NCBI RefSeq assembly: GCF_024345575.1
Contig: NZ_JAGQBJ010000019.1
Coordinates: 1-34,662, forward strand
Direction: 5' to 3'
DNA: 34,662 nucleotides
DNA from: Cyanobium sp. Morenito 9A2
GTDB lineage: Bacteria; Cyanobacteriota; Cyanobacteriia; PCC-6307; Cyanobiaceae
Notes under the pieces: generated by a model
Database searches by the model: none
Told to the model about the DNA's origin: nothing
Seen by the model: only the letters and a program-made list of their open reading frames with translations
Program-made: the position numbers and the translations under genes
Shown: positions 8,647-15,978 of the stretch, piece by piece
Numbering within the stretch: position 1 is the stretch's first letter
Layout: every line of letters begins with the position of its first letter

Positions 8647-9459
8647 ATCGCACGCACGCGCCACATCCTCATTTGCTCCGGCAAGGGCGGCGTCGGCAAG
8701 ACCACGCTGACCGCCAACCTGGGCATTGCCCTGGCCAAGCTGGGCCATAAGACCGTCGTTCTTGACGCGGATTTCGGGCTGCGCAACCTCGACCTTCTCC
8801 TGGGCCTGGAAAACCGGATCATCTACACCGCCCAGGAGGTCCTCGCCGAGACCTGCCGGTTGGAGCAGGCACTGGTCAAGCACAAGCAGGTCCCCAACCT
8901 GGCCCTGTTGCCAGCAGGCAACCCGCGCATGCTCGAGTGGCTCAAGCCCGACGACATGATCAAGATCGCCAAGCTGCTGGGCGATCAATTCGAGTACATA
9001 CTGATCGATTGCCCGGCCGGGATCGAAGACGGTTTCAAAAATGCGATGGCGGCCGCTGAAGAAGCCATCGTGGTCACCACACCTGAGGTGTCGGCGGTTC
9101 GAGATGCCGACCGGGTGATTGGATTGCTCAATGCCCATGGCATCAAACCGATCCAGTTGGTGCTCAACCGGGTCCGGCCCAAGATGATGCTCAACAATGA
9201 AATGTTGCCGGTCAGCGATGTCACTGACATCCTGGCCCTCCCCCTTTTGGGACTGGTACTCGAAGACGAGCAGGTGATTATCTCCACCAACCGTGGTGAA
9301 CCGCTCACTCTCAATGGCACGCGTTCACCAGCGGCAGTGGAATACAACAACGTGGCCCGGCGCCTGACGGGGGAAGAGGTGCCGTTGATCGATCCGCTCA
9401 AGGCGGGCGGGGGAATCCGCTCCAAGCTGGGCCGGCTGCTGCAAACCAAGATCTTCTGA
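8647..9459 (+). CDS. minD: Septum site-determining ATPase MinD, non-canonical start
   Basis: The full-length product (about 270 residues) is MinD, the membrane-associated ATPase that recruits MinC and is cycled by MinE. The deviant Walker A motif [42 protein letters not shown] and [16 protein letters not shown] are intact, and the C-terminal amphipathic membrane helix ([11 protein letters not shown]) is present. The frame is open from a TAA at 8617, but no ATG, GTG or TTG lies between that stop and the conserved N-terminus. The codon aligning with the usual initiator Met is ATC at 8647 (then Ala-Arg-Thr-Arg-His-Ile-Leu-Ile-Cys). The first standard start inside the frame, at 8860, would delete the nucleotide-binding loop. 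Either ATC initiates or there is a base error here. It is followed 5 bp later by minE. Confidence 0.9.
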   Translation: MARTRHILICSGKGGVGKTTLTANLGIALAKLGHKTVVLDADFGLRNLDLLLGLENRIIYTAQEVLAETCRLEQALVKHKQVPNLALLPAGNPRMLEWLKPDDMIKIAKLLGDQFEYILIDCPAGIEDGFKNAMAAAEEAIVVTTPEVSAVRDADRVIGLLNAHGIKPIQLVLNRVRPKMMLNNEMLPVSDVTDILALPLLGLVLEDEQVIISTNRGEPLTLNGTRSPAAVEYNNVARRLTGEEVPLIDPLKAGGGIRSKLGRLLQTKIF

Positions 9460-9464
9460 GCCCG

Positions 9465-9782
9465 ATGACCCTGCTCGACATCATCAACAAGCTGCTAGGG
9501 CGCCAACCGGCCAGCGCCGACACTGCCCGCCAGCGCCTGCAGCTGGTGCTCGCCCACGACCGCAGCGACCTGAACCCCGAACTGCTGGAGCAGATGCGCC
9601 GGGAGATCCTCGAAGTGGTCTCCCGCTACGTCGAGATCGATCTCGAAGAAGGCGATGTGAGCCTGGAAACCGAGGATCGGGTCACCGCTCTGGTCGCCAA
9701 CCTGCCAATCAAGCGGGCCAGGCCCACGCCGCTTCCCGTACCCGAGCGCGATGAGCCAGAGCCCGCGCCCACCCCGGCCTGA
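9465..9782 (+). CDS. minE: Cell division topological specificity factor MinE
   Basis: A 105-residue MinE, which stimulates MinD ATPase and sets up its relocation so that MinCD inhibition is lowest at midcell. The N-terminal membrane/MinD-binding part ([12 protein letters not shown]...[19 protein letters not shown]) and the central topological-specificity domain ([20 protein letters not shown], residues about 44-63, then [12 protein letters not shown]) are clear. The C-terminal tail is proline-rich. It starts 5 bp after minD, so translational coupling is likely. Confidence 0.95.
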   Translation: MTLLDIINKLLGRQPASADTARQRLQLVLAHDRSDLNPELLEQMRREILEVVSRYVEIDLEEGDVSLETEDRVTALVANLPIKRARPTPLPVPERDEPEPAPTPA

Positions 9783-9807
9783 GGAGTTCAGGGTTGCGGA
9801 GCGTGCC

Positions 9808-10083
9808 ATGGGTAGGCCGTGGGAATCCTGGAGAGGTCAACGCCCCCAACCCATGGCCATCTCTCGAAACCAAGCCGCCCCCGTCTCCCTGGGCCATGGG
9901 TCCATCTCAACAGCTGAGAGCCGCGTTCTTGAAGCCTTGCGCGAAGGACTGAGCAACAAGGCGATCGCCGGACGGCTCTATCTCAGTCCGCGCACCGTGG
10001 AAAGCCATATCTCCCATCTGCTGCTCAAGACCGGGTGCGGCAGCCGAACCCAACTTCTCCTCTGGGCCATGGGTGAGCGATAA
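9808..10083 (+). CDS. Small LuxR-type HTH DNA-binding protein
   Basis: A small protein consisting essentially of one LuxR/GerE helix-turn-helix: STAESRVLEALREGLSNKAI, then SPRTVESHISHLLLKTGC, near the C-terminus. No receiver or ligand domain is present, so it is a stand-alone HTH regulator whose signal and targets are unknown. I prefer the ATG at 9808 because GGAG lies 6 bases upstream (91 residues). An ATG at 9751 would overlap minE by 32 bp, and an ATG at 9853 would give a 76-residue core. It directly follows minE and ends 12 bp before tRNA-Thr. A GCGATCGC (HIP1) site lies inside the gene at 9961. Confidence 0.8.
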   Translation: MGRPWESWRGQRPQPMAISRNQAAPVSLGHGSISTAESRVLEALREGLSNKAIAGRLYLSPRTVESHISHLLLKTGCGSRTQLLLWAMGER

Positions 10084-10086
10084 ACT
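10081..10086 (+). promoter_or_regulatory. Possible -10 box of tRNA-Thr
   Basis: TAAACT overlaps the stop codon of the HTH gene and lies 9 bases before the mature tRNA start. This is a guess from sequence and spacing; no strong -35 was identified. Confidence 0.3.
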
Positions 10087-10095
10087 CCCTTCAAT

Positions 10096-10167
10096 GCCGG
10101 CTTAGCTCAGTGGTAGAGCAGCGCTTTTGTAAAGCGAAGGCCATCGGTTCAAATCCGTTAGCCGGCT
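10096..10167 (+). tRNA. tRNA-Thr(UGU)
   Basis: A 72-nt cloverleaf can be folded: acceptor GCCGGCT/AGCCGGC, D-arm AGCTCAGTGGTAGAGC, anticodon loop TTTGTAA with anticodon TGT, and T-arm with GGTTCAAATCC. The 3' CCA is not encoded. The top pair of the anticodon stem is a G-A mismatch; otherwise all stems pair. Confidence 0.95.
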
Positions 10168-10480
10168 TGTTGATCATCAGCCTCTCAAGTCGCCTGCCAA
10201 GAGGCGTTTCGGGGGCTTGGGCGGGGTCGAGCTCGCACCGCCCAAGCCCATCAAAGGCCCAGCTGACCGAGTTCAGCCAGACACTCGCGCGATCCTGATC
10301 GATATGAATCAGATGGCTGAACAAGGGCTTCCCCACCGGGAAGCTCCATGGCCGAAATCGGCCAACGGGGCGTCCTGGCCAAGCGAAACAGAACCGCTTC
10401 TGCCGATCTCGACCAGGGAAGGATCGACCTGGTCGCCGGGATCAGCTCCTGACCCCTGCAGCTCGGCAAGGGGTGGATCG

Positions 10481-10783
10481 TCAGGGTCCCCCTGGGGCGA
10501 GCATCACGGCCCCGGCGCCCGCGCGGAGCCCATGCCCCAGGTCGTTGTGCACCCTGAACCTGCGTTCATCCAGGCGCCAGGCGGCATCACCCCTCGGAAT
10601 GGCAGGGATGCCCCGATCCCTGGACCTGAACCAGACCAGAGAACCGAGTCGCCAGTGGCCCGCCCACGCCAGCTCTCCATTGACCAGCTTTCCTCAGATG
10701 CTGCGCAGCGGCTGCCGCCTCGAATCCTTCCAGGCCCCAAAGCCTCTGGGATGGCGATCGGCCCGCGCCAGGAACAACAAGGC
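10481..10783 (-). pseudogene. Possible decayed reading frame
   Basis: On the minus strand one frame reads with protein-like composition (many Trp, Arg, Asp and Leu residues, such as GELAWAGHWRLGSLVWF and WRLDERRFRVHNDLGHG), but it is interrupted by an in-frame TGA at 10694-10696 and bounded by stops at both ends. I do not recognise the family. It may be the remnant of a gene or chance coding-like sequence in GC-rich DNA. Confidence 0.25.
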
Positions 10784-10896
10784 CTAACGCAGCTCGCGGT
10801 GGCTGCGTGCTGAGCGAGCATTGACGAAGCCGGCCCCCCCAAGGGGGCTTGCAACGTCGCAGCGGTTGTCGGCGGTAGCTCAATCGCGCCAATCAT

Positions 10897-10924
10897 GCCT
10901 CCCCGGCCCCGGGGTCGGGGAGGC
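10897..10924. repeat. GC-rich inverted repeat
   Basis: GCCTCCCCG at 10897-10905 pairs perfectly with CGGGGAGGC at 10916-10924, around GCCCCGGGGT, which is itself self-complementary. There is no T tract after it on either strand, so a standard terminator is unlikely. Confidence 0.6.
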
Positions 10925-11055
10925 ACCTGAGCCGCAGTTGCTGATTCGAGCATTCCGTCATAGCGATGCTCCAGCCAGAGCCCACAGCAGCCTGTCCAAA
11001 CCGCGAACGAAGCCGGCCATCAACAGTGGTGATGGCCAAATGGCAGTTGCACCAA

Positions 11056-11080
11056 GCGATCGCGCCCTCAGGGCGATCGC
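11056..11080. repeat. Pair of HIP1 octamers flanking a small hairpin
   Basis: GCGATCGC occurs at 11056-11063 and again at 11073-11080, around the inverted repeat GCCCT-C-AGGGC. GCGATCGC is the highly iterated palindrome of many cyanobacterial chromosomes. Confidence 0.6.
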
Positions 11081-11182
11081 CAATCGATCGGGCTCAGGCC
11101 ATCAGGCGGTTCCTTGCCCCACCGTCCAGCGCCATCGCGGGCCCCGATCGCGTCGTAACTTCGGCCCAACGGCGGCCCGGCC

Positions 11183-11896
11183 ATGGATGCGACCACGGAG
11201 GTGCTGAGCCTCTTTCCGCGCTTTCTGCTCAAGCAACGGCTGGATGAGCGCCTGCTGAGCGACCTGCAGCACCTGGCGCTTCAAGTGCTCAGCGACCCCG
11301 GCAGCACCCCGGACGCCTCGCGCAAACTCGCGGGCCAGTTGGCGCTCCAGCGCCAACTGGGGCCTCACTTTCCCCCGATCGCCCTGCTCTGCGCTGAGGT
11401 GATCGTGCCCGCCTGCGAGCACTGGATCCGGCACGTGATCGACCAGCAGCCGCCCCAGGGGCGGGGTCCCTGGGGGCCGGGGGGCTATCGACTGCAGATG
11501 ATCGATGTCTGGCTGAACGTGCAGCGCGCCGGCGATTACAACCCCATTCACACCCACGGCGGCAGCTTCTCGGGGGTGCTGTTCCTGCAGGTCCCCCCCC
11601 AGATCAATGGGGAGAGCTTCGACGGCCAGCTCTGCTTCCACGGCCCCGAGGAGTGGCACATCCAGAGCTTCCGCACCGGCATGGTCCACTACGTGCTGCC
11701 CCTGCCCGGTGATCTCTATGTGTTCCCCGCCTGGCAGCCCCATTCGGTGGCCCCGTTCCGGGGCGAGGGGGAACGCTGGTCCCTGGCCTTCAACGTGGTG
11801 GCGGTGCCCCAGCCCCCAGCGAGCCCAGCCTCTTCCTCCCCCAGTGGCAATGTCTCCCTCTCGAGCCGCCGGCCGAGGCCAGGCGGTTTTTCCTGA
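11183..11896 (+). CDS. Putative 2OG-Fe(II) oxygenase-like protein
   Basis: The 237-residue product resembles the bacterial and cyanophage family of putative 2-oxoglutarate/Fe(II) dioxygenases (TIGR02466-like). The double-stranded beta-helix signature is visible: LQMIDVWLNVQRAGDYNPIH, then HTHGGSFSGVLFLQVP (first metal His, about residues 120-140), and YVFPAWQPHSVAPFRGEGER followed by WSLAFNVV (distal His and the Arg that binds 2-oxoglutarate, about 183-210). There is no signal peptide. The C-terminus is Ser/Pro-rich and variable. It follows the 1-kb gap and has no operon partner. The substrate is unknown; phage relatives suggest possible past exchange with cyanophages, but the sequence does not prove transfer. 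Confidence 0.75.
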   Translation: MDATTEVLSLFPRFLLKQRLDERLLSDLQHLALQVLSDPGSTPDASRKLAGQLALQRQLGPHFPPIALLCAEVIVPACEHWIRHVIDQQPPQGRGPWGPGGYRLQMIDVWLNVQRAGDYNPIHTHGGSFSGVLFLQVPPQINGESFDGQLCFHGPEEWHIQSFRTGMVHYVLPLPGDLYVFPAWQPHSVAPFRGEGERWSLAFNVVAVPQPPASPASSSPSGNVSLSSRRPRPGGFS

Positions 11897-11920
11897 GCCC
11901 TCCTCCAGGCCATCGGGCGC

Positions 11921-12445
11921 TCAATCCTTCTTCTGACGGTCGATCCGGCGGTAGCCGAACCAATCGGGCACCAGGGGCTGATGCCGGCCCTCGGGATCCA
12001 GAGGCAGATGCACATGCCAACCCTTCAGTGCCCCGAGTTGCAGGGCCTCCTCCATGTCATGGAGATCGTCGGTGTGGCGCTCGATGGCGCCCGGCAACAG
12101 CCGTCGCCGAGCCCTGGCCTTGGCGGCCTGGGCACTTGGGGCCACCACCAGGGTGAACTGGTGCAGCTCCGCCAGCTGGCTGGGGTCGTAGGCGCCCATG
12201 TTCACGAACCACAGACGCTCGGTCCCCTCCCAGGGCTCAGGGCTCAGGGCAACAGCATGGCCATCGACGAAGTCGATGGCCACATAGCTGTCGATGTGGA
12301 GTCCGCGAAGGCGACCCAACCACTGGCGACGTAGCTCGGGTATCGCCTCGTCAATCGAGGTGACCGCCATGAAGCGAACATCGTGGAGTTCGATGTGGCA
12401 GCCCTCACTGCGGCCCCCGAGCACCACCAGATGGAGCCGTCTCAT
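11921..12445 (-). CDS. DUF1543 domain protein
   Basis: A 174-residue soluble protein matching the DUF1543 family. The family opening LHLVVLGGRSEGCHIELHDV (residues 4-23), then RFMAVTSIDEAIPELRRQW, WLGRLRGLHIDSYVAIDFVDG and WFVNMGAYDPSQLAELHQF, are characteristic, as is the glycine-rich start. Function is unknown. It converges with the oxygenase gene, with 24 bp between stops, and has no operon partner. Confidence 0.8.
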   Translation of the reverse strand: MRRLHLVVLGGRSEGCHIELHDVRFMAVTSIDEAIPELRRQWLGRLRGLHIDSYVAIDFVDGHAVALSPEPWEGTERLWFVNMGAYDPSQLAELHQFTLVVAPSAQAAKARARRRLLPGAIERHTDDLHDMEEALQLGALKGWHVHLPLDPEGRHQPLVPDWFGYRRIDRQKKD

Positions 12446-12578
12446 CGCTTCTGGAATGGCGACTGTGCCCCCTTCCTAGCCGGAGCAGCCTTCGACCGCT
12501 GACGACGCCAGTCGCACCCAGACATCACTCAACCACCACCTCCCACGCACAGCGGCCAAGGGTTCCTGTCGCCTCCCC

Positions 12579-12584
12579 TACATT
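12579..12584 (+). promoter_or_regulatory. Possible -10 box before the secreted protein gene
   Basis: TACATT lies 28 bases before the ATG at 12612, a spacing that suits a short leader. No clear -35 hexamer accompanies it, so this is only suggestive. Confidence 0.25.
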
Positions 12585-12611
12585 CGTGGGCTCCTGATCA
12601 GCTGACAGAGC

Positions 12612-13013
12612 ATGGCCGTACGTCGCTACCTGCTGGCTGTGATTCTTTGGAGTTCCGTTCCCCTTTCAGCGGGGGCCGCCCCGTTCAGCTTCGATCCGGT
12701 GTCGTTTGCTGGCTACGCCAACAGCCGACAACGGGCGCTGGGCAACGATGTGTTCTTCAAGAACCTGGTCCTCTGCACGCGCAAAGGCGACAAGGGTTAC
12801 AGCTGCCTGGAGGGGGAACTGCTCAAACGTGAGCCGGGCAAGTCGGGACGCTCCTTCTGCAAGTTGCGCTTCGTAGGCTTCCACCCCAAAACCCAGAACA
12901 TCAATTATCTGATCAAGTCGTGTGAATTCCGCGACGACCGCAGGCGCCTGATCGAGCAATCCCAGCAGCTGCTGCGCAAGGGGCTCGACACCCTGGAGAA
13001 CTTCAGCCAGTAG
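12612..13013 (+). CDS. Small secreted protein of unknown function
   Basis: A 133-residue product with a clear signal peptide (MAVRRYLLAVILWSSVPLSA, cleavage likely after AGA or GAA near residue 22). The mature part is basic, has four cysteines (in LVLCTRKG, GYSCLEGE, SFCKLRF and KSCEFRDD) that could form two disulfides, and ends in a charged helix (DDRRRLIEQSQQLLRKGLDT). I do not recognise a named family. It is monocistronic and convergent with the M23 peptidase gene. A periplasmic location is inferred. Confidence 0.7.
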   Translation: MAVRRYLLAVILWSSVPLSAGAAPFSFDPVSFAGYANSRQRALGNDVFFKNLVLCTRKGDKGYSCLEGELLKREPGKSGRSFCKLRFVGFHPKTQNINYLIKSCEFRDDRRRLIEQSQQLLRKGLDTLENFSQ

Positions 13014-13192
13014 GGCCTACACAAACGCGCCGTTGCCGCTGCGATGGCGTATCTGACACATCTTCATGGACCCGTGATCCTGGGCACTGGGGCGCAACCG
13101 CTCCGGTCACCATCAACGCGCTGGGGCCATCCCTTGGCGCGACCGACAACGGCACCCTTGCCCAGCCCTGCCGGCAGCTCACCCGTTCGGCT

Positions 13193-13981
13193 TCAGGGTC
13201 GGGCTTCGAGCTGGGATGTGTCCTCCAGCAACGGCCCTGGGTCCAGCGCCACGGTGCGCGCACCATCACGGCGCCTGAGCTCGAAATGCAGATGGGGGGT
13301 GCTGGCACTGCCACTGCGACCGACGCGGCCAATCACCTCGGCAACAGCCACCACCTGCTGGGGCTGCACCGCCAGATCCAGCAGGTGGGCGTAGAGGGTC
13401 TGCCAACCATGGCCGTGGTCGATCACCACCGTGAGACCGTAGCCGGCAATCTCCTCCACCAGCCGTACCGTGCCGGGACGCGCGGCGCGCACCGCCGTCC
13501 CCTCAGCGGCGATCAGATCGATACCAGTGTGCAACCGCCAGGCGTTGCGGGATTCTGCGAAGCGCCAGCCGAAGGGGTTGGTCTCACTCGCTGGCCGCTC
13601 CAGGGGATAGGTGAGCGTGGGCAGTTGGCCGGGACGAGGCTGAGCCGAGGCGGCAAGCACCGGATCGGGAGCCAAAGGCTCCGGAACTGGACGCAGAAAA
13701 GGGGAAAAGGGAGCGGGCAGCCGTTCGTTCTCGCCCAAGGCGGCCACCTGTGCTTCCGCCGGGGTGCTTGCGGGGCGTGGGGGCCGGGCGGGGGCGACCA
13801 GGAATGGTTCGGCCTCATTCACGGCAGGGGGCAAGGCCGGCTGGGCCCTGGCGGCCACCCAAAGGTTGAGGTGGCCATGGCACGCCGCCGTCAGCACCAG
13901 AGCGCTCGCCAGCGCCAAGAGCCGCCGCTGCCCTGAACCGGCCTTGCACCGTCCGAGGCCCGGACCCGTCAGCCGCTCCAT
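13193..13981 (-). CDS. M23 family (LytM-type) peptidase
   Basis: A 262-residue exported protein with a C-terminal peptidase M23 domain, which hydrolyses peptidoglycan cross-links or serves as an amidase activator. The zinc ligands are visible in WRLHTGIDLIAA (His and Asp) and TPHLHFELRR (HxH). The N-terminus has a basic stretch and a hydrophobic segment ending in LTAAC, which may be a lipoprotein or signal sequence. A Pro/Ala-rich linker separates it from the catalytic domain. I chose the ATG at 13981; the frame is open for 82 codons upstream to 14227, but that part is low-complexity and lacks homology signals. The last gene of a long minus-strand run. Confidence 0.85.
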   Translation of the reverse strand: MERLTGPGLGRCKAGSGQRRLLALASALVLTAACHGHLNLWVAARAQPALPPAVNEAEPFLVAPARPPRPASTPAEAQVAALGENERLPAPFSPFLRPVPEPLAPDPVLAASAQPRPGQLPTLTYPLERPASETNPFGWRFAESRNAWRLHTGIDLIAAEGTAVRAARPGTVRLVEEIAGYGLTVVIDHGHGWQTLYAHLLDLAVQPQQVVAVAEVIGRVGRSGSASTPHLHFELRRRDGARTVALDPGPLLEDTSQLEARP

Positions 13982-14166
13982 GGGAGGCCCTTCTGGTGGT
14001 CCCGCCGTTGTAACGCCCCTGGGCCAGCGGGCCAGAGCCACGGGAACGACAGACCCTGGGGCAGGCGAATCAGTCGGGGCCTCTCGCGTCAATCGTCGAG
14101 GCGCCGTCCCCCCAACCCAGCCCCCACGGCGCTGATTGGCGGGAATGCTCCGGTCTGTTCGGCCTC

Positions 14167-14328
14167 TCAGCCCCGGGGCCCCGCCAGCACCCAGGCCCCC
14201 AGCCCCAGGACCAACCATGGCCACCATCCCTGCAGTTCAAACAGCGGCGTAAGCGCGGCCGTCAAGGGCTCAAGCATCACGTGGTTGAGGCCCAGCACCA
14301 AGGCCACCAGCAGAGTGAGGATCAGCAT
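14167..14328 (-). CDS. Small membrane protein, 53 residues
   Basis: Reading the minus strand from the ATG at 14328 gives 53 residues with two hydrophobic segments: MLILTLLVALVLGLNHVML and, after ELQG, WWPWLVLGLGAWVLAG. It begins 34 bp after the tsaC stop on the same strand. The hydrophobic pattern and position make it a likely real gene, probably a thylakoid or plasma membrane peptide. Function is unknown. Confidence 0.65.
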   Translation of the reverse strand: MLILTLLVALVLGLNHVMLEPLTAALTPLFELQGWWPWLVLGLGAWVLAGPRG

Positions 14329-14362
14329 CGCGGGGTGGCCAGCTTTCGCGGCAGTCGAGCTT

Positions 14363-14971
14363 TCAAGCTTCTGACCCGGGCATCACAGCACCGGGTCGCA
14401 GCACCTGCCAGCCTCCGTCCTCACCCCAGGCCAGCACGGTGCTTCCCTGCCCCGCGGCGGCGGGCCAAGGCAACGGCCCCAGCAAGGGCACCGCTGGGAA
14501 GGCGCGGGCGGACTCCTCTGCCGTGAGGCAGGCCGGTTCCCCGGACACATTGGCGCTGGTGGTGGCCAAGGGTCCCGTGAGCTGCAGCAAGGCCAGGGCC
14601 GCAGGGCAGGAGGGAACCCTCAACCCCAGGCTGCGTCCACCGGGATGGAGCGCCTGGGCCACAGGCCCCTGCGCCGGCAGCACAAGGGTGAGCGCCCCGG
14701 GCCAATGTCGCAGGGCCATGGCCCTCCAGTCGGCCCGGATCGGCACGGCCAAGGCCGCCAGCAACTCCTCTGGATCGGCGCCCATCAGAATCAGGGGCCG
14801 ATCAGCGGGGCGCCTCTTGAGCGTCCAGAGCTGATGGGCCTGCAGGGGCCGGCAGGCCAAGGCGGGCAGGGTGTCGGTGGGGAACAGGGCGGCCGAACCG
14901 GAGGCCAGGGCCCCGACCAGCTCAACGAGCTCCAACAGCCGGCTTCGATCGAGCGGTGGCTGAGTGGTCAT
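14363..14971 (-). CDS. tsaC: Threonylcarbamoyl-AMP synthase (Sua5/YrdC family)
   Basis: A 202-residue Sua5/YciO/YrdC domain protein, which makes threonylcarbamoyl-AMP from Thr, bicarbonate and ATP for the t6A37 modification of tRNAs decoding ANN codons. Signatures: ALFPTDTLPALAC, TLKRRPADRPLILM (the KR...P..PL motif), WPGALTLVLPA, SLGLRVPSCP and TTSANVSGEPA. It lacks the extra C-terminal Sua5 domain, so it is a TsaC-type short form. The start at 14971 overlaps the prmC stop (ATGA), which decides between it and longer in-frame starts. Close spacing implies cotranslation with prmC. Confidence 0.9.
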   Translation of the reverse strand: MTTQPPLDRSRLLELVELVGALASGSAALFPTDTLPALACRPLQAHQLWTLKRRPADRPLILMGADPEELLAALAVPIRADWRAMALRHWPGALTLVLPAQGPVAQALHPGGRSLGLRVPSCPAALALLQLTGPLATTSANVSGEPACLTAEESARAFPAVPLLGPLPWPAAAGQGSTVLAWGEDGGWQVLRPGAVMPGSEA

Positions 14972-15957
14972 GGAACAACCCATGACGATCCGCCCGGGGT
15001 CGGCCCACCGGGCGCCGGGCGCCGGGCGCAACTGAAGCGACCATGGCCCTCCAGGTCGAGCTCGGTGCTGGCCTCCTCCAGACCGGCGACCACCAGCAGA
15101 TCCGCCACGGCCGGCCCCTGATCGTGGTGATGCTCCAACAACAGCCAGCCGCCGGGAGCCAGGGCCTGAGCGGCACCGGCCACCACGGTTCGCAGCGACT
15201 CCAGTCCATCAGCACCGCCATCAAGGGCCAGGTGGGGCTCGTGCTCGCGCACCACCGGCTCCAGCTGGGCCAGGAGTGCTGTGGGGATGTAGGGAGGGTT
15301 GCTGACCACCAGATCAAGCTGGCCGGACAGCGGCTTCAGCGGCTCCCACCACGAGCCAAGCCTCAGGGCCACGCTAGAGGCCACACCGGCGCGTTCCAGG
15401 TTGGTGCCGGCCTGGGCGAGGGCCTCGGGACTGCAATCCACCGCATAGCCCTGGCTGCCCTGGGGCAGAGCCGCCGCCAGGGCCACGGCCAGAGCACCTG
15501 AACCCGTGCCCAGATCGGCCCAGCAAACTGGCCCCGGTGACAACGCGGGCAACCGCCCCAGGGCCAGGTCCACCAGCAACTCCGTTTCCTGGCGGGGGAT
15601 CAGCACCCCTGGGGCCACTTGCAATTCAAGATCCCGCCAAGGGCAGATCCCCACCAGGTACTGAAGAGGTGTGGCGCTTTGACAGTGCCGATGCCAGATC
15701 GCCTCCAGCTCCTGCAGTGACCGCACCAGCGTCACCTCCCGCTTGGGCTCCAGCCAGAGCCGCTGCAGGGCAACCCAGGGGAGGCCACCGGCCAGATCCA
15801 GCAGCCAGTCGAGTTCAGCGGCGCCGCCGCCTCCCGCCAGAAGGCGGCGACGCCAGGCCAACAGCTCCGTGCCCACCACCGCCGTTGGCGCTTCCCGTTC
15901 CAACATCGTCCTCGGCGAGGGCGCCGGGGGGGAAGGGTGCGGATGAGGACGATCCAT
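14968..15957 (-). CDS. prmC: Peptide chain release factor N5-glutamine methyltransferase
   Basis: The 329-residue PrmC/HemK methylates the GGQ glutamine of release factors RF1 and RF2 using S-adenosylmethionine. The N-terminal helical domain (residues about 25-110, with TPLQYLVGICPWRDLEL) leads to the Rossmann methyltransferase: IPRQETELLVDLAL, WADLGTGSGALAVALAAALP (SAM motif I) and the hallmark LDLVVSNPPYIP. The first 17 residues and a Pro/Gly-rich C-terminal tail are low-complexity; Met18 (TMLEREAP) is a possible alternative start. It starts 21 bp after dprA ends and overlaps tsaC. Confidence 0.92.
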   Translation of the reverse strand: MDRPHPHPSPPAPSPRTMLEREAPTAVVGTELLAWRRRLLAGGGGAAELDWLLDLAGGLPWVALQRLWLEPKREVTLVRSLQELEAIWHRHCQSATPLQYLVGICPWRDLELQVAPGVLIPRQETELLVDLALGRLPALSPGPVCWADLGTGSGALAVALAAALPQGSQGYAVDCSPEALAQAGTNLERAGVASSVALRLGSWWEPLKPLSGQLDLVVSNPPYIPTALLAQLEPVVREHEPHLALDGGADGLESLRTVVAGAAQALAPGGWLLLEHHHDQGPAVADLLVVAGLEEASTELDLEGHGRFSCARRPAPGGPTPGGSSWVVP

Positions 15958-15978
15958 GGCGCCAACCTAGGGAGACCC

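Larger units (their letters stand above)
10168..11182. other. 1-kb gap after tRNA-Thr, apparently non-coding or decayed
   Basis: No recognisable protein family is seen on either strand. Open frames here are short, rich in Pro/Ser/Gly/Arg and lack family motifs. Contents are several GC-rich inverted repeats (10828-10850, 10897-10924, 11056-11080), two HIP1 octamers (11056, 11073) and a possible broken minus-strand frame at 10481-10783. tRNA 3' flanks are common integration sites, but I see no integrase and no copy of the tRNA 3' end downstream. Confidence 0.5.

Noticed and set aside
10217-10813. Plus-strand frame of 198 codons after tRNA-Thr
   Set aside because: Pro/Ser-rich, no family signature, no ribosome-binding site seen, and the opposite strand reads at least as protein-like.
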